64,000 bases of DNA, taken from positions 62,001 to 126,000 of the forward strand of contig NZ_JAQKPV010000008.1 in assembly GCF_028200735.1 (NCBI RefSeq), in the 5' to 3' direction. This DNA is from Streptomyces sp. ACA25. GTDB taxonomy: Bacteria > Actinomycetota > Actinomycetes > Streptomycetales > Streptomycetaceae. The notes under the pieces were generated by a model, which did no database searches, was not told the DNA's origin, and saw nothing but the letters and a program-made list of their open reading frames with translations. This document shows, piece by piece, positions 16,493-28,084 of this stretch (position 1 is its first letter; the number at the start of each line of letters is the position of its first letter). The position numbers and the translations under genes were made by a program.

Positions 16493-16888
16493 TCACGTGC
16501 TCACCGCCGTGGTGCCCTGCTCGTTGTATTCGCGGAGCATTCGCATGACGGTGGCGGGCGAGGAGTGCTGTCCCTTCTTCGTACCCGTGGTGATGACGAG
16601 CCGCTTGGCGGTGTCCCGCAGGCTCATCGCCTGCTCGCGCAGATGCAGGGCCATGGAAAGCACGGAGTCGTCGGTGACGCCTGCGCCGCCGATGGTCTTG
16701 CCGCGCTTGCGGGCGGACTCGTGGCCTTCGAGAGTGCGGTCGCGGATGTACTCGCGCTCCATCCCGGACATGACCGCGAGCACGGAGAACACGATCCCGG
16801 AGGGGTCGTGCGATCCCTTCAGTTCCCCGGTCAGGAACTCCAGCCCGACATCGCTCGCCTTCAGTTCCTCGGCGAGTATGAGGAAAAC
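16493..16888 (-). pseudogene. Serine recombinase (resolvase/invertase) lacking its N-terminus
   Basis: The frame contains the middle and C-terminal part of a resolvase: LAEELKASDVGLEFLTGELK, SGIVFSVLAVMSGMEREYIR, RTLEGHESARKRGKTIGG and a terminal HTH (LRDTAKRLVITT...PATVMRMLREY). The first ~60 residues with the catalytic Ser and YxRVS strand are missing. The in-frame sequence upstream of residue ~15 is unrelated. It is therefore a 5'-truncated, inactive copy. Confidence 0.75.
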
Positions 16889-16994
16889 GGGAATCAAGGG
16901 GGTCATCATGAGCCCCGGGCCGGAGAACATATCTCCGTGGAGGTAGGGACCGCCATGCCTTGCCGGGAAGGCGGTCCCCTCTCGGCGGCGCGGG

Positions 16995-17900
16995 TCAGGG
17001 CTGCGATCCGGATTCCGCCGCGGACAACCCCTCCGGTGCCATGCCTTCCGTGATGCCCAGGTCCTGGGTACCTATGACGGACAGCAGTTCCAGTTGCTCG
17101 GCTCCTGGGCTTCCGGGCGGGGCGGTGAACCACAGCAGGCGTTGGCGTCCGTCTTCGCTGAGGAGGTTGTAGCAGTCGAGTTCGATGACGCCGAGCGTGG
17201 GGTGCACGATCTTCTTGTGGTCCATGCGGCGCACCGCGACGTCGTAGGTGTCCCAGAGGGCTGCGAACTCCTGGCTGCGGCGGCGTAGCACGGCGATCAT
17301 CTTCGTGACCTCCGCGTCCCGGCCGCGCCTGGCGGCCGCTGCTTGGAGGTCGGCCACGAACACCCGGGAGTGGTGCGGGTGATCCTCGTGCGGGTACCTC
17401 TCGCGCGCCTGCGGGTCGGTGAACCAGCGATACACGAAGCTCGCCGCCGAGCCGCGGTGTGCCGGGGACTTGCCGAGCAGGTTCCTGGCCAGGTCGTTTT
17501 CCACCAGGGTTTCGTGCAGGTCGGTGATGACGCGCGCGGGGGTGTTGGACAGCCGGTCCAGCAGTCCGAGAAGCGCGGGCTGCACGTGTGCCGACGGTCC
17601 GTGCGCTGACGGAGGGCCCGGCCGTTCGGCGAGGCGAAACAGGTGGTCGCGTTCGTCGCCGTTCAGACGCAGGGCTCGGGCGAGGGCGGCCAGGGTCTGG
17701 GCCGAAGGCTGCACGCCGTTCTTTGCGCTGCCGCGTTCCAGCTCGGTGTAGTAGTCGGCTGACAGCCCTGCCAGCTGGGCAACTTCCTCGCGGCGCAGCC
17801 CGGGGACGCGCCGGCGCGGGCCTTGGGGGAGACCGACCTCGGCGGGGCGGATGCGGTCGCGGCGTGTCCTGAGGAAGGCGCCGAGTAGTGGAAGGTTCAC
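16995..17900 (-). CDS. XRE family regulator with MmyB-like ligand-binding domain
   Basis: A 301-aa protein. The N-terminal HTH has the signature RRVPGLRREEVAQLAGLSAD, then YYTELERG. The C-terminal ~180 residues form the MmyB-type PAS-like domain (LVENDLARNLLG, FVYRWFTDPQARERYP, LWDTYDVAVRRMDHKKIVHP, YNLLSEDGRQRLLWFTAPPG). Such regulators usually sit divergently beside an SDR oxidoreductase and control it, exactly as here (18059). Start: GTG at 17900 directly after AAGGG. The ligand is unknown; fatty-acid-like ligands have been seen in crystal structures of the family. Confidence 0.88.
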   Translation of the reverse strand: MNLPLLGAFLRTRRDRIRPAEVGLPQGPRRRVPGLRREEVAQLAGLSADYYTELERGSAKNGVQPSAQTLAALARALRLNGDERDHLFRLAERPGPPSAHGPSAHVQPALLGLLDRLSNTPARVITDLHETLVENDLARNLLGKSPAHRGSAASFVYRWFTDPQARERYPHEDHPHHSRVFVADLQAAAARRGRDAEVTKMIAVLRRRSQEFAALWDTYDVAVRRMDHKKIVHPTLGVIELDCYNLLSEDGRQRLLWFTAPPGSPGAEQLELLSVIGTQDLGITEGMAPEGLSAAESGSQP

Positions 17901-18058
17901 CCCTTCATGGTCGCGCGCGCGCCGAGCCGTAGCCAGGGGGTGGCATCCCCTGGGTAAACGCAGCCCTGGCTAGGGGTGGGGAACCGGCCGATCGTGGATG
18001 ACGCAGCAGGGCGACGGCGAGACCGCGCCCCGACCCGCATTCACCACAGGAGTCAGTC

Positions 18059-18841
18059 ATGTCCATCCCCACTTCCCTCGACGGGACCGCTCCCCCAGCT
18101 CAGCCCTCCGCCTCACCCCGTGTCGCGATCGTCACCGGCGGCTCGCGCGGCATCGGCCGCCGGACCGTCGGGCGGCTGGCCGACGACGGATACGCCGTCG
18201 TGGTCGGCTACGCCGGCAACCAGGGCGAGGCCGAAGCAGCCGTGAAGGAGGCCGTCACCAGCGGCGTCCGGGCGATCGCGGTGCGTGCCGACGTCGCCGA
18301 CGAACACGCCGTCGCGGCCCTGTTCGACGCGGCCGAAGCAGAGTTCGGCGGTGTCGACGTCGTCGTGCACGCGGCCGGGCGGGCACACATGGCGCCGATC
18401 GCCGAGCTGAACCTGGCCGTCCTGGACGACCTGCACCGCACCAACATCCGCGGCACGTTCGTCGTCGTCCAGCAGGCCGCCCGTCGGGTGCGCCCCGGCG
18501 GTGCGATCGTGACGTTCTCCACGTCCGTGGTGGGGCTAGCCTTCCCGGGCTACGGCGCATACTCCGCCGGCAAGGGCGCGGTCGAGGCGCTGACGCTGAT
18601 CCTGGCGCGGGAGCTGCGGGGCCGGGACGTCACCGCCAACGCCGTCGCGCCCGGCCCCACGGCCACCGACCTCTTCCTGGACGGCAAGGACGGGGAGACC
18701 ATCGCCCGCCTGGCTGCCCAACCCCCGCTGGAGCGACTCGGTACCCCGTCGGACATCGCCGAGGTCGTCGCATTCCTGGCCTCCCCGGTCGGCCACTGGA
18801 TCAACGGACAGGTCGTCCGCGTCAACGGCGGAATCATCTGA
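18059..18841 (+). CDS. SDR family oxidoreductase
   Basis: A 260-aa classical short-chain dehydrogenase. The cofactor motif is TGGSRGIG (residues 26-33), the structural motif is in HAAGRAHMAP, and the active-site Y168-x3-K172 sits in YGAYSAGK. The C-terminus ENGQVVRVNGGII-type ending is present as NGQVVRVNGG. The extra ~18 N-terminal residues are low complexity. It is divergent from the MmyB-type regulator, which probably represses it. A 4-OT tautomerase follows 145 bp downstream. The substrate is unknown. Confidence 0.88.
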   Translation: MSIPTSLDGTAPPAQPSASPRVAIVTGGSRGIGRRTVGRLADDGYAVVVGYAGNQGEAEAAVKEAVTSGVRAIAVRADVADEHAVAALFDAAEAEFGGVDVVVHAAGRAHMAPIAELNLAVLDDLHRTNIRGTFVVVQQAARRVRPGGAIVTFSTSVVGLAFPGYGAYSAGKGAVEALTLILARELRGRDVTANAVAPGPTATDLFLDGKDGETIARLAAQPPLERLGTPSDIAEVVAFLASPVGHWINGQVVRVNGGII

Positions 18842-18986
18842 ACCGCCCGCCCAGCCACCCCGTCGAAGTCGTCTCCGCGGTCGCCGACCGCCTCCGCGCC
18901 GACTTCTTCCGCCGCATCGGACTGGACAGCCTACTCACCGCAGGCAGCTCCCTGTAACACCCCACTGAGAGAAGGAACAACCAGCC

Positions 18987-19217
18987 ATGCCTTTTGCGAA
19001 CTTCAAGGTCCCCGAGAAGACCCTCACCCCGAAGCAGAAGGAGGAGATCGTCACCCGCACCACCGAGCTGTACGTCGAGATCTACGGCGAGCGCGCCCGC
19101 AACAACACCATGGTTCTGGTCGAAGAGGTCGCCGACGGCGGCTGGGGCATCGCCGGTAACGTGCTCACCCTCGCCATGCTCGGCGAGGCGGCATCGACCG
19201 ACACCAAGAACGCCTGA
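18987..19217 (+). CDS. 4-oxalocrotonate tautomerase family protein
   Basis: A 76-aa protein. After Met removal the N-terminal Pro (MPFANFKVPEK) would be the catalytic base of the tautomerase superfamily. PKQKEEIVTRTTELYVEIYG is the typical helix, and NNTMVLVEEVADGGWGIAG gives the beta hairpin. Start: ATG at 18987 with AAGGA eleven bases upstream. It is probably co-transcribed with the SDR gene. Members isomerise enols to ketones. The natural substrate is unknown. Confidence 0.85.
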   Translation: MPFANFKVPEKTLTPKQKEEIVTRTTELYVEIYGERARNNTMVLVEEVADGGWGIAGNVLTLAMLGEAASTDTKNA

Positions 19218-19710
19218 CCGCACCGGCCGTCATGCGGCCAGGACACCACCTTGAAACCGAAGGCCACCGGGTCGAGCGTCCGGCCACACGGCCTCGTTCA
19301 TCCGGGGGCCGGTGAGAGCAGCGAAGCCCTTCCATGTGCCCCCGCACTCGATCGGTCGGCGATATCCGCCGGGGTGCGGGGGCGGGGCACGGCAGCGGTC
19401 AGCCCCAGGTCGAGCCGCTTGTCCATGTCCAGGCGGAAGGTGCCCCTCGCGGCGGCGGACCGCGTCCGGCTGCCCGCGGCCCGCTTTGCGGCTGGTGTCC
19501 GAGCCAGGACACCAGGGCCCAGTGGTCACGGGCGGCCGCGAAGCGGTCGTACTGGTCCTCTTCGCTTGGGCCGGAGCCCGATTTTCCGATAGTCCCTCCG
19601 ACGCCGGTGCCCGGGACTAGGATGCTCCGGGTCCGCGACCTGCTGGGGACAGCGCGCACTGCCGAGGGCGGACCGGCACTCGACACGGCAGCAAGAGGGC
19701 GGGACGACGC
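19218..19710. other. Intergenic region upstream of the BREX locus
   Basis: About 490 bp between the tautomerase and pglW. Several open frames overlap here on both strands, but none has start signals or family resemblance. It should carry the pglWX promoter. AAGAGGGCGGGACGACGC provides a weak ribosome site for pglW. Confidence 0.5.
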
Positions 19711-22700
19711 ATGCGGGAAGGCCGGTGGACCGCGGTCACCGAGTCCGAGTTCGACCATGAGCACCGCGGCCTGGAGGCCATCCGGAAGAGGCTGCCGGAC
19801 GCCGAGCCCTGGCGGGCGTGGTCGAACTTCACCTTCACCGCGCACACCGGTCATGTCCGGGAGGTGGATCTCCTGGTCGTCGCTCCTGGCGGCGTGTACA
19901 TGATCGAGCTGAAGGACTGGCACGGCTCCGTAACCGGGGAGAACGGCACCTGGATCCAGACGACACCCGGCGGCCGCCGTCGCCCGCACGGCAATCCGCT
20001 CCATCTGGTCAACAAGAAGGCCAAGGAGTTAGCCTCCCTGCTCGGCAGCCACGGCCGACGGGTGTGGGTCGGTGAGGCGGTGTGCTTCACCGACGACGGT
20101 CTGCGGGTCCGTCTCCCCGCCCACGACCAGAACGGCGTGTACACCGTCGACGGGCTGGTCGCCATGCTCGGGGAGCCGCCGCGCGACGAGCGGCGCCGCA
20201 TCGCGGGCACCGCCTCCCGGGAGATCAAGGGGGCGCTCGACCGGATCGGGATCCGGCGCAGCGAGGCCGAGTACAAGGTGGGGCCCTACCAACTGGAGCG
20301 GAAGTCCTTCGACTCCGGTTCCACGTGGGCCGACTACCGGGCGGAGCACAGCGAGCTCCCCGAGGTGGCCCGGGTGCGGGTGTATCTGAGCGAGCGGGGG
20401 TCGGACAGGTCGATCCGGAAGTCGGTGGAGGACGCCGCCCGCCGGGAGGCCGCCGTGCTCCAGCGGTTCCGGCACCCGGGTGTGGTCCAGCTCAAGCAGT
20501 ATTTCCCGTCCGGCCACACCGCCGGCCCCGCGCTGATCTTCGACTACGACCGGGAAACGCTGCGCCTCGACGAGTACCTGCTCCAGCACGGTACGGGGCT
20601 GGACATCCTCGGCCGGATGGCGCTGGTCCGCCAGCTCGCCGAGACGATGCGGTCCGCGCATTCCAGCCGCATCCACCACCGGGCGCTGGCCGCCCGGTCC
20701 GTGCACGTGATCCCCGGCCCCAGGAGCCGCCGAGGACAGGCAGCCGGTGCGGAAGCGGCCTGGCTCACTCCGCGCCTGGAGATCTCTGACTGGCAGATCG
20801 CCACCCAGCGGGCCGCCGGGAGCGGCAGCGGCCGGAGCGGCGCGCCCCGCTTCGCTCCGACGGCCCTGTCGACGAGACACCTGCCGGAGAGCACGGACCC
20901 CTATCTCGGCCCGGAGCTGAAGGCCCCGCACGCCGACCCGGTGTCGCTGGACGTGTACGGCCTCGGCGTGCTCACCTACCTGCTGGTGACCGGCAGGCCA
21001 CCGGCGGCAAGCCAGGCGGAGCTGCTGGCCCGGCTCGAAGCCGGCGAGGGCCTGCGTCCCAGCTCCCTGGTGGACGGCCTGTCCCAGGACATCGACGAGC
21101 TGGTGCAGGCGGCGACCGCCTACCGGCCGGGGCAGCGGCTGTCGTCGGTGGACGAGTTCCTGGAGATGCTGGAGGTCGTCGAGGAAGACCTGACCGCGCC
21201 GGCCTCCGCGCCCGAAGGCGAGCACCCGGCGGTCCCCGACAAGGACCCGCTGGAGGCGGTCGCCGGGGACGTGCTCGGCGGGCGCTGGGAGGTGCGCCGC
21301 CGCCTGGGCACCGGCTCCACCAGCCGGGCGTTCCTCGTCCGTGACCTGGAGGCGGAGGCACGGAAGACCCGGCCGCTGGCCGTGCTGAAGGTGGCGCTGT
21401 CCGACAGCCGGGGCGAGGTACTCGACCGCGAGGCCGAGGTGATGGGGCGGCTGCGCCCCGACTCCCGGGTGATCCGGCTGGTCGAGCCGGAGCCGCAGCG
21501 CATCGCGGGCCGCACCGTGCTGGTCCTGGAGTACGTGGGTGACGAGCGCGACACCGGCGACAAGCCGGCCGGTGCCGAGTCCGGCGCCCCCTCGCGGACG
21601 CGCCGCCGGGACGAAACCGTCGCGCGCCAACTGCGGGAACGCGGCCGGCTCCAGATGGACCAACTGGAGGCGTACGGGGACTACTTGTTCGGCGCCGTCG
21701 ACTTCCTGGAGGGCGAGAGCGTCTGGCACCGCGACATCAAGCCGGACAACATCGCGATCCGCATCCGCCCCAACCGCACCCGCGAACTCGTCCTCATAGA
21801 TTTCTCGTTGGCGGGCTATCCGGCGAAGGACCACGACGCCGGGACCGAGGGGTACCTCGACCCGTTCATCGGCACCGTGACCCGCTCGGCGTACGACTCG
21901 CACGCCGAGCGCTACGCCGTCGCGGTCACCCTGCACCAGATGGCCTCGGGCGAGCTGCCGAAGTGGGGCGACGGCTCGGTGCCGCCCCGGATGACCGACC
22001 GGGGCGAGTTCCCCTTCCCGGTGATAGCGGCGGACGCCTTCGAACCCGCCGTGCGGGACGGCCTGGTGGCCTTCTTCCAGAAGGCCCTGCACCGGGACGC
22101 GTCGCGGCGCTTCCCCGAGCTGAAGCCCATGCGGGACGCCTGGAAGCGGATCTTCCTGGACGCCTCGCAGGCCCCGCCGTCGTCCCACCGGTCGCGGCAC
22201 TCCGAGCCGGTGCCCGCCGAGGCACCCGGGAGCGCAGAGGCCGCCGCCGGGGCCGAGCGGCCGGCCATCGCGGACGCCGAGCCGCTGACCGCCGACGAGC
22301 AGCGTGAGCACCTGGCGGAGCAGGTCACCCGGGACACGCACCTGTCCGCCGCCGGGCTCACCCCGGCCGCCGAGTCCTTCCTTTACGGCCTGGGCATCAC
22401 CACGGTCGGCGGCCTGCTCGACTACAGCCGCAGCAAACTCCTCAACGCACCGGGTCTGGGCACCAAGACGCGCGGCGAGATCCAGCGCCGCCAGCGCCAG
22501 TGGGGAAAGCTGCTGCGCGAGTCGCCGCTCTCCCCGCTCACGCCGAAGGCCCGCGCGGAGGCGAAGGAGGAGTTCGCGCAGCTCACCGGCACCGAGTCGG
22601 CGGTCGCGGGCGCGGTCGCCGTGCGGGAGGGCACGGCCGGTCTGAGCGAGTCCGCGCTGCGCTCGGTCAGCCTGGACGCCCTGGCCACCATCTTCGTGCC

Positions 22701-24402
22701 GGAGCTGAACAACAACCGCTCCAACAGCAGCAAGGTCGAGACGGTCCGGCTGCTGCTGCGCCTGCCCGATGAGCACGGTGAGCTTCCCGGCATCGGGGTC
22801 TGGCCCAAGCAGAAGGACGTGGCCGAGGCTCTCGGCCTGTCCACCGGCCGCATCCCGCAACTGCTGAAGGAGGAGCGCCAGCGCTGGAAGAAGCACCCGG
22901 CGGTCCAATCGCTGCGCGAGGAGATCATCGGCCTGCTGGCCGGGCTGGGCCGGGTCGCCTCCGCCGTCGAGATCGCCGACGCCCTGTCCGTGCGCCGGGG
23001 CACGCAACTGCCGGGCCGCGAGCAGCGGCGCGCGCTGGCCCTCGCCGCGGTGCGCGCCGTCGTGGAGGTGGAGCAGCTCCAGCCGGACGAGGCGGAGTTC
23101 CAGCACCAGGCCAACCGCAGGGCGACGGAGGAGGCGCTGGCCGCCGGCCTGCTCGCGCTGGACGTGCGGGACGGTGACGGCCCGGACACCCCGACCGGTC
23201 CGGCCCTGCTCCACTACGCGTCCCGCCTGGGCACCACCGCCGACCGGCTGGCCGGCCTGGAAACCCTGCCGACCGCCACCACCGTCCTGGGCGACCTGGG
23301 GGCACTGACCCCGCCGCCCGGCCTGGTCGAGTGGGACGAGCGGCGCCTCGTCGAGCTGGCCGCCGCTGCTTCGGCGAACGCGGCGGCCACGCCCCGCCTG
23401 GAGATCTATCCCCGAAACCTGCCGCTGGTGCGGGCGCTGCGCCTCACGCAGGCCGGGCTGGTGCGGCTCACCCCCAACTTCCCCGAGTCCCGGCAGCCGG
23501 GGCTGACGCCGGGCGAGGTCCACGAGCGGGTGCGGGCCCGCTTCCCGGAGCTCGTCGTACCGGACGGCCGGGGCTCGACCACGCGGGAGCTGCCGACCGG
23601 CGGCCGTCTGACGAAGGCCCTGCGCGACGCCGGTTTCGAACTCACCCTGTCGACCCGGGAAGAGTCCAGGACGCTGCGCTACCTGCCCACCCGCATGGAC
23701 AGCGCCTCCAGCTACCTGACGAGCGCAGTCTCCCGCCGCTCCACCGACCTGGGCGCCGTGACCCGCTACGCGGACGACCCGCTGCTGGCGGGCGCGGTCC
23801 GGGCGGACGAACGGCTCACCGCCTCCGCCCGGCGGGACGGCTACCGGGTGCTGACGGTGCACCACGGCCGCACGTCCGAGGCCGTACGGGAGCTGTCGGC
23901 CGGCCGCATCGGCGCCCGGCCCGTGTCGGTGACCGCCCTGTTCCTGGACGCCCTGCGCGATCTGGTCCCGCCGGGCACGAAGCCCACCTGGGAAACCCTG
24001 CTCAAGGCGGACGTGGCCGAGCCGGGCACCCGCGGCGCGTCGAAGTTCACCGAGTACACCCGCACCGCCTGGGGCACGGTCGAACCCCGGGTGCGTGAAC
24101 TCCTGGCGCCGGAGGCCGGGCCGGGCCCGGTGCTGCTGACGGAGGTCGCCGCCTTCGCCCGGTACGACGCCATGGGCGTCCTGGACCGGCTGGCGGACGC
24201 CGCCCGGCAGGGCGGACGCGGCCTGTGGCTGCTGGTGCCGCAGCCCGACCCGGCACGCGAACCCAGGCTCGGGCAGGTCGCGGTGGCGTACCAGGCGGGC
24301 CTGGGCGAATGGATTGAGCTTCCGGACTCCTGGGTGCGCAACGCCCACCGGTCCGGCGTGATCGACCTGCACAGCAGCAGAACCGAGGGAGACACCAAGT
24401 GA
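19711..24402 (+). CDS. pglW: BREX-2 serine/threonine protein kinase PglW
   Basis: A 1563-aa protein. A NERD (nuclease-related) domain lies at about residues 10-115 (REVDLLVV, then [11 protein letters not shown] with D-ExK). A degenerate kinase-like domain spans ~190-480 (HRAL in place of HRD). A complete kinase spans ~523-815: G-loop [10 protein letters not shown], Lys in [16 protein letters not shown] near 673 and DFS near 697. A helix-hairpin-helix-like segment sits near 890 and a sigma-like HTH near 1030-1095. PglW is the Ser/Thr kinase of the phage growth limitation system. The GTGA at its end overlaps pglX, so translation is coupled. Codon 107 is TTA (20029-20031), which implies bldA dependence. 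Confidence 0.93.
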   Translation: MREGRWTAVTESEFDHEHRGLEAIRKRLPDAEPWRAWSNFTFTAHTGHVREVDLLVVAPGGVYMIELKDWHGSVTGENGTWIQTTPGGRRRPHGNPLHLVNKKAKELASLLGSHGRRVWVGEAVCFTDDGLRVRLPAHDQNGVYTVDGLVAMLGEPPRDERRRIAGTASREIKGALDRIGIRRSEAEYKVGPYQLERKSFDSGSTWADYRAEHSELPEVARVRVYLSERGSDRSIRKSVEDAARREAAVLQRFRHPGVVQLKQYFPSGHTAGPALIFDYDRETLRLDEYLLQHGTGLDILGRMALVRQLAETMRSAHSSRIHHRALAARSVHVIPGPRSRRGQAAGAEAAWLTPRLEISDWQIATQRAAGSGSGRSGAPRFAPTALSTRHLPESTDPYLGPELKAPHADPVSLDVYGLGVLTYLLVTGRPPAASQAELLARLEAGEGLRPSSLVDGLSQDIDELVQAATAYRPGQRLSSVDEFLEMLEVVEEDLTAPASAPEGEHPAVPDKDPLEAVAGDVLGGRWEVRRRLGTGSTSRAFLVRDLEAEARKTRPLAVLKVALSDSRGEVLDREAEVMGRLRPDSRVIRLVEPEPQRIAGRTVLVLEYVGDERDTGDKPAGAESGAPSRTRRRDETVARQLRERGRLQMDQLEAYGDYLFGAVDFLEGESVWHRDIKPDNIAIRIRPNRTRELVLIDFSLAGYPAKDHDAGTEGYLDPFIGTVTRSAYDSHAERYAVAVTLHQMASGELPKWGDGSVPPRMTDRGEFPFPVIAADAFEPAVRDGLVAFFQKALHRDASRRFPELKPMRDAWKRIFLDASQAPPSSHRSRHSEPVPAEAPGSAEAAAGAERPAIADAEPLTADEQREHLAEQVTRDTHLSAAGLTPAAESFLYGLGITTVGGLLDYSRSKLLNAPGLGTKTRGEIQRRQRQWGKLLRESPLSPLTPKARAEAKEEFAQLTGTESAVAGAVAVREGTAGLSESALRSVSLDALATIFVPELNNNRSNSSKVETVRLLLRLPDEHGELPGIGVWPKQKDVAEALGLSTGRIPQLLKEERQRWKKHPAVQSLREEIIGLLAGLGRVASAVEIADALSVRRGTQLPGREQRRALALAAVRAVVEVEQLQPDEAEFQHQANRRATEEALAAGLLALDVRDGDGPDTPTGPALLHYASRLGTTADRLAGLETLPTATTVLGDLGALTPPPGLVEWDERRLVELAAAASANAAATPRLEIYPRNLPLVRALRLTQAGLVRLTPNFPESRQPGLTPGEVHERVRARFPELVVPDGRGSTTRELPTGGRLTKALRDAGFELTLSTREESRTLRYLPTRMDSASSYLTSAVSRRSTDLGAVTRYADDPLLAGAVRADERLTASARRDGYRVLTVHHGRTSEAVRELSAGRIGARPVSVTALFLDALRDLVPPGTKPTWETLLKADVAEPGTRGASKFTEYTRTAWGTVEPRVRELLAPEAGPGPVLLTEVAAFARYDAMGVLDRLADAARQGGRGLWLLVPQPDPAREPRLGQVAVAYQAGLGEWIELPDSWVRNAHRSGVIDLHSSRTEGDTK

Positions 24403-27400
24403 TCCACCGCAAGAACCTGTTAGACGACCTGAAGCGGCAGGTCAAAGCGGTGGAGACGGACCTCGCCCAGCAGGTGAGGGCCCTCGGCGAGGTCGGCACC
24501 CGGCTGCGCACCGAGCACGAGCGGGCCCGCAAACTGGGCCGCACGGCGGCCACCTGGAACTCCTGGCTGGACGAGCGGGTCACGCAGGTCGCCGTGGCCT
24601 GGGTGCTGGGCACGGTCTTCGTCCGCTTCAGCGAGGACAACCGCCTCATCCCCGAGCCTTACCTGACGGCCCCGGAGGCCGACCGCCGCGACCTGGCCCT
24701 CGCCCGGTTCGAGGAGTATGTCGCGAAGTCCGAGGACCCGACGTACCGGGGGTGGCTGGAGCGGGCCTTCGAGGAGCTGGGCGCCGGCCAGGCGGGCCGG
24801 CTGCTGTTCGACCGGCGGCACAACCCGCTGTACCAGATCCCGCTGTCCCACGACGGCGCCCGGGACCTCGTCGACTTCTGGCGCACCCGGGACGAGGCGG
24901 GCGCGCTCGTCCACGACTTCACCGACCCGCTGGAGGAGGACGGCGACGGCACCCGCGGCTGGGACACCCGCTTCCTCGGCGACCTGTACCAGGACCTCAG
25001 CGAAGCCGCCCGCAAGACGTACGCGCTGCTCCAGACCCCCGAGTTCGTCGAGGAGTTCATCCTCGACCGGGCCATGGACCCGGCGGTCCGCGAGTTCGGC
25101 TACGACGGCCTGAAGATGATCGACCCGACCTGCGGGTCCGGCCACTTCGTCCTGGGCGCGTTCCGCCGCCTGGTCCGCCTGTGGGACAAGGACCAGCCCG
25201 GACGCGACCTGCACGAACGCATACGCGCCGCCCTGGACTCCGTGCACGGCGTCGACCTCAACCCCTTCGCGGTGGCCATCGCCCGCTTCCGGCTCTTGGT
25301 CGCCGCGATGGCGGCCAGCGGCGTGCGCACGCTCGCCGAGGCCGGGAAGTACGAATGGCCGATACACCTGGCGGTCGGCGACTCCCTCATCAAGCACCGG
25401 AACAAGCAGGGCAACCTCTTCGACGACTCCAAAGAGGAAGGCGCCGACGAACTCGCCGACTTCAAGTACGACACCGAAGACGTCCACGAGCACCCGGACA
25501 TCCTGAGTAAGGGCCGCTACCACGTCGTCGTGGGCAACCCGCCGTACATCACGGTCAAGGACAAGAAGCTCAACACGCTGTACCGGGAGCTGTACGACGC
25601 CTGCGCGGGAACGTACGCGCTGTCGGTGCCGTTCGCCCAGCGGTTCTTCGAGCTGGCGAAGGTGGGGGAAGCGGAGAGCGGGCGCGGATACGGCATGGTC
25701 GGCCAGATCACGGCGAACTCGTTCATGAAGCGGGAGTTCGGCACCCGACTGATCGAGACGTACTTCGGGCACGAGGTGGAGTTGACCGAGGTCATCGACA
25801 CCTCGGGGGCATACATCCCTGGGCATGGAACGCCGACAGTGATCCTGGTGGGACGCCCGCGAGCCGGCGGCCACAGGTCAGAGACCATCCGCACGGTGCG
25901 AAGCATCCAGGGCGAGCCTTCGGCGCCACAAAGCGCCGAGGACGGTCTTGTCTGGAGTGCGATCGTGGCCCAGATCGAAGAGCCGGGATCAATCGGCCAG
26001 TGGATTTCAGTTGACGACCTAGAACGCACACACCATTTCGGGAAGCAGCCGTGGATTTTGACCGATGGCGGTCTGGAGATGGTGGACCTGTTGACCGTCA
26101 ATTCCGAGATGCGGTTAGCACAGGTCGCTGAAGAAATCGGAGCGGGCGCAGTGACACGCGAAGATGATGCCTACATGATTGGCTCCGGCGCTCTCCGGAG
26201 ACACCGCATCCCATCAACCCATCAGCGGCCCTTGATTGAGGGAGGAGAGGTACGAGACTACCTAGTTAATAGCCCCGTTCAATCCCTCTGGCCATACAAC
26301 TCCGAGACACTCGACGCTGACGCACCGAAAGCCGCACAGCAACTTCTCTGGCCATCGCGAGTTTATCTGCGAGAACGCGTAGCTTTCGGAAAGACACAAA
26401 TTGAGCGCAATCTCACATGGTTCGAGTACTCAATGTTTTTCAGGTCACGATACAAGGCACCGCTGCGCATTGCATTCCCCTTCGTCTCCACACACAATCA
26501 CTTTTCTCTTAGTCGACATGAACACGTGTTCATCCGCACCGCTCCGGTGATCAAGCTGCGGGAGGGGGCGAGTGAGGAGGAGCACCTGCAACTGCTCGGG
26601 CTCCTCAACAGCTCCATCGCTTGCTTCTGGCTCAAAATGGTCAGCCACAGCAAGGGCACTGAAGGACATCAATCGGGGATCAAGACAGAACTTTGGGAGC
26701 AATTTTACGAGTTCACTGGCACCAAACTTCAACAGTTTCCCCTTCCTGTCTCCTATCCCACCGTACTCGCTTCCGCCCTGGAGAGAGCAGCCAGCGAACT
26801 CGCCTCGAACAGCCCTTCCAGTCTGGTCGCCAAGACCACACCCACTCTCGCTTCCCTACGCGAGGCCAACACTGCATGGCGTTCTGTCCGAGCACGCATG
26901 ACTGCACTCCAAGAGGAGCTGGACTGGCAGGTTTACTCTCTCTATGACCTTCACTCCGAAGGTCTGCACACCTCCAATGAGCCCGAGTCCGTAAATATTC
27001 CCGAACTCTTCTTCGGAGAACGGGCCTTCGAGATTTCACTCGCGCGTCGAGTGGCGGCAGGCGAAGCCAGTAACGAATGGTTCAAGCGGCACAACTCCAC
27101 CCCCATCACCGATATCCCGCAACACTGGCCTTCCACCTACCGCGAGATAGTGCAAAAGCGGATCGACGCTATTGAGTCATCCCAAGCTATCGGCATGATC
27201 GAGCGACCGGAGTACAAACGACGGTGGGCCACGGAAGGATGGGACTCGCTTCAGGGGAAGGCGCTACGATCGTGGCTGCTCGACCGAATCGAGAACCGGG
27301 CTCACTGGTTCGATGAGAACGAGATGCCTACGCTCGTCACGCTGTCACGGCTCACCGACAACCTGTCGCGTGACGAGGATTTCTCTTCTGTCGCCAAAAT

Positions 27401-28025
27401 CTACGACCCGCGCAAGGACCTGCCCGCTGTTGTGGCTGAGTTGATGAGTGTCGAGCATGTACCGTTCCTGGCTGCGCTGCGCTACAAGCCGTCCGGCCTG
27501 AAGAAGCGCGCGGACTGGGAGCACGTCTGGGACCTCCAGCGGCAGGAGGACGCCGCGCCGGACGAGCCAGCGAAGCGCAAGATCCGGGACACCATCCCCG
27601 TGCCTCCGAAGTACACCTCAGCGGACTTCCTGCGCCCCTCTTACTGGCGAGCACGCGGCAAGCTGGACGTGCCCAAGGAGCGCTTCATCTCCTACGGGCA
27701 GACCAACGCGGCCACACCGCAGCTCTACGGCTGGGCAGGTTGGGACCACCGGGAACAGGCAGTCGCGCTCGACACCTACATCGCCACTCACGAGGCGTTG
27801 ACGACGGAAGAGGTCACACCGCTCCTGGCCGGGCTGCTGGAACTCCAACCATGGCTTGACCAGTGGCACAACGAGCCCGATCCGGTCTTCGCACCAACAC
27901 CTGCCAAGTTTTTCGAAGGCGACCGGCAGATGGAACAAGGCAAGCATGGACTGACCGACGAAGACCTACGCGCCTGGCGTCCCACCGCCACCGCCCGGGG
28001 ACGCCGCGGCAGTAGCACGACGTAG
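24399..28025 (+). CDS. pglX: BREX-2 adenine-specific DNA methyltransferase PglX
   Basis: A 1208-aa class I methyltransferase. SAM motif I is [14 protein letters not shown] near residue 242, and the catalytic NPPY motif ([10 protein letters not shown]) is near 381. The target-recognition and C-terminal half follows. It methylates host DNA for self-recognition and is needed for defence. Start: GTG 24399 overlapping the pglW stop (GTGA). Codons 8 (24420-24422) and 573 (26115-26117) are TTA. Bases ~25.9-27.45 kb (residues ~500-1015) have much lower GC (roughly 45-58 percent by eye) than both ends and contain CTA, TTT and ATT codons rare in the flanks. This marks an exchanged recognition segment. 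The gene ends at a strong terminator. Confidence 0.93.
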   Translation: MIHRKNLLDDLKRQVKAVETDLAQQVRALGEVGTRLRTEHERARKLGRTAATWNSWLDERVTQVAVAWVLGTVFVRFSEDNRLIPEPYLTAPEADRRDLALARFEEYVAKSEDPTYRGWLERAFEELGAGQAGRLLFDRRHNPLYQIPLSHDGARDLVDFWRTRDEAGALVHDFTDPLEEDGDGTRGWDTRFLGDLYQDLSEAARKTYALLQTPEFVEEFILDRAMDPAVREFGYDGLKMIDPTCGSGHFVLGAFRRLVRLWDKDQPGRDLHERIRAALDSVHGVDLNPFAVAIARFRLLVAAMAASGVRTLAEAGKYEWPIHLAVGDSLIKHRNKQGNLFDDSKEEGADELADFKYDTEDVHEHPDILSKGRYHVVVGNPPYITVKDKKLNTLYRELYDACAGTYALSVPFAQRFFELAKVGEAESGRGYGMVGQITANSFMKREFGTRLIETYFGHEVELTEVIDTSGAYIPGHGTPTVILVGRPRAGGHRSETIRTVRSIQGEPSAPQSAEDGLVWSAIVAQIEEPGSIGQWISVDDLERTHHFGKQPWILTDGGLEMVDLLTVNSEMRLAQVAEEIGAGAVTREDDAYMIGSGALRRHRIPSTHQRPLIEGGEVRDYLVNSPVQSLWPYNSETLDADAPKAAQQLLWPSRVYLRERVAFGKTQIERNLTWFEYSMFFRSRYKAPLRIAFPFVSTHNHFSLSRHEHVFIRTAPVIKLREGASEEEHLQLLGLLNSSIACFWLKMVSHSKGTEGHQSGIKTELWEQFYEFTGTKLQQFPLPVSYPTVLASALERAASELASNSPSSLVAKTTPTLASLREANTAWRSVRARMTALQEELDWQVYSLYDLHSEGLHTSNEPESVNIPELFFGERAFEISLARRVAAGEASNEWFKRHNSTPITDIPQHWPSTYREIVQKRIDAIESSQAIGMIERPEYKRRWATEGWDSLQGKALRSWLLDRIENRAHWFDENEMPTLVTLSRLTDNLSRDEDFSSVAKIYDPRKDLPAVVAELMSVEHVPFLAALRYKPSGLKKRADWEHVWDLQRQEDAAPDEPAKRKIRDTIPVPPKYTSADFLRPSYWRARGKLDVPKERFISYGQTNAATPQLYGWAGWDHREQAVALDTYIATHEALTTEEVTPLLAGLLELQPWLDQWHNEPDPVFAPTPAKFFEGDRQMEQGKHGLTDEDLRAWRPTATARGRRGSSTT

Positions 28026-28035
28026 CCGGCCGGAG

Positions 28036-28079
28036 GTGCCAGCGGCCCCGCCACCTGTCGATCGCGGGGCCGCTGGCAC
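28036..28079. terminator. Strong bidirectional hairpin terminator after pglX
   Basis: A perfect 16-bp stem with arms 28036-28051 (GTGCCAGCGGCCCCGC) and 28064-28079 and a 12-nt loop. It ends the pglWX operon from the left and the minus-strand DUF397 gene (28085) from the right. There is no long T tract, which is normal in Streptomyces. Confidence 0.8.
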
Positions 28080-28084
28080 GTAGT

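Noticed and set aside
17998..18957. 319-codon frame overlapping the SDR gene
   Set aside because: Out-of-phase Arg/Gly-rich translation. The SDR frame has the cofactor and catalytic motifs.
20029..24372. 1447-codon open frame on the minus strand opposite pglW
   Set aside because: It is a third-position GC shadow of pglW: very low in aromatic residues, rich in Arg/Gly/Gln/Pro, with no domain or ribosome site.
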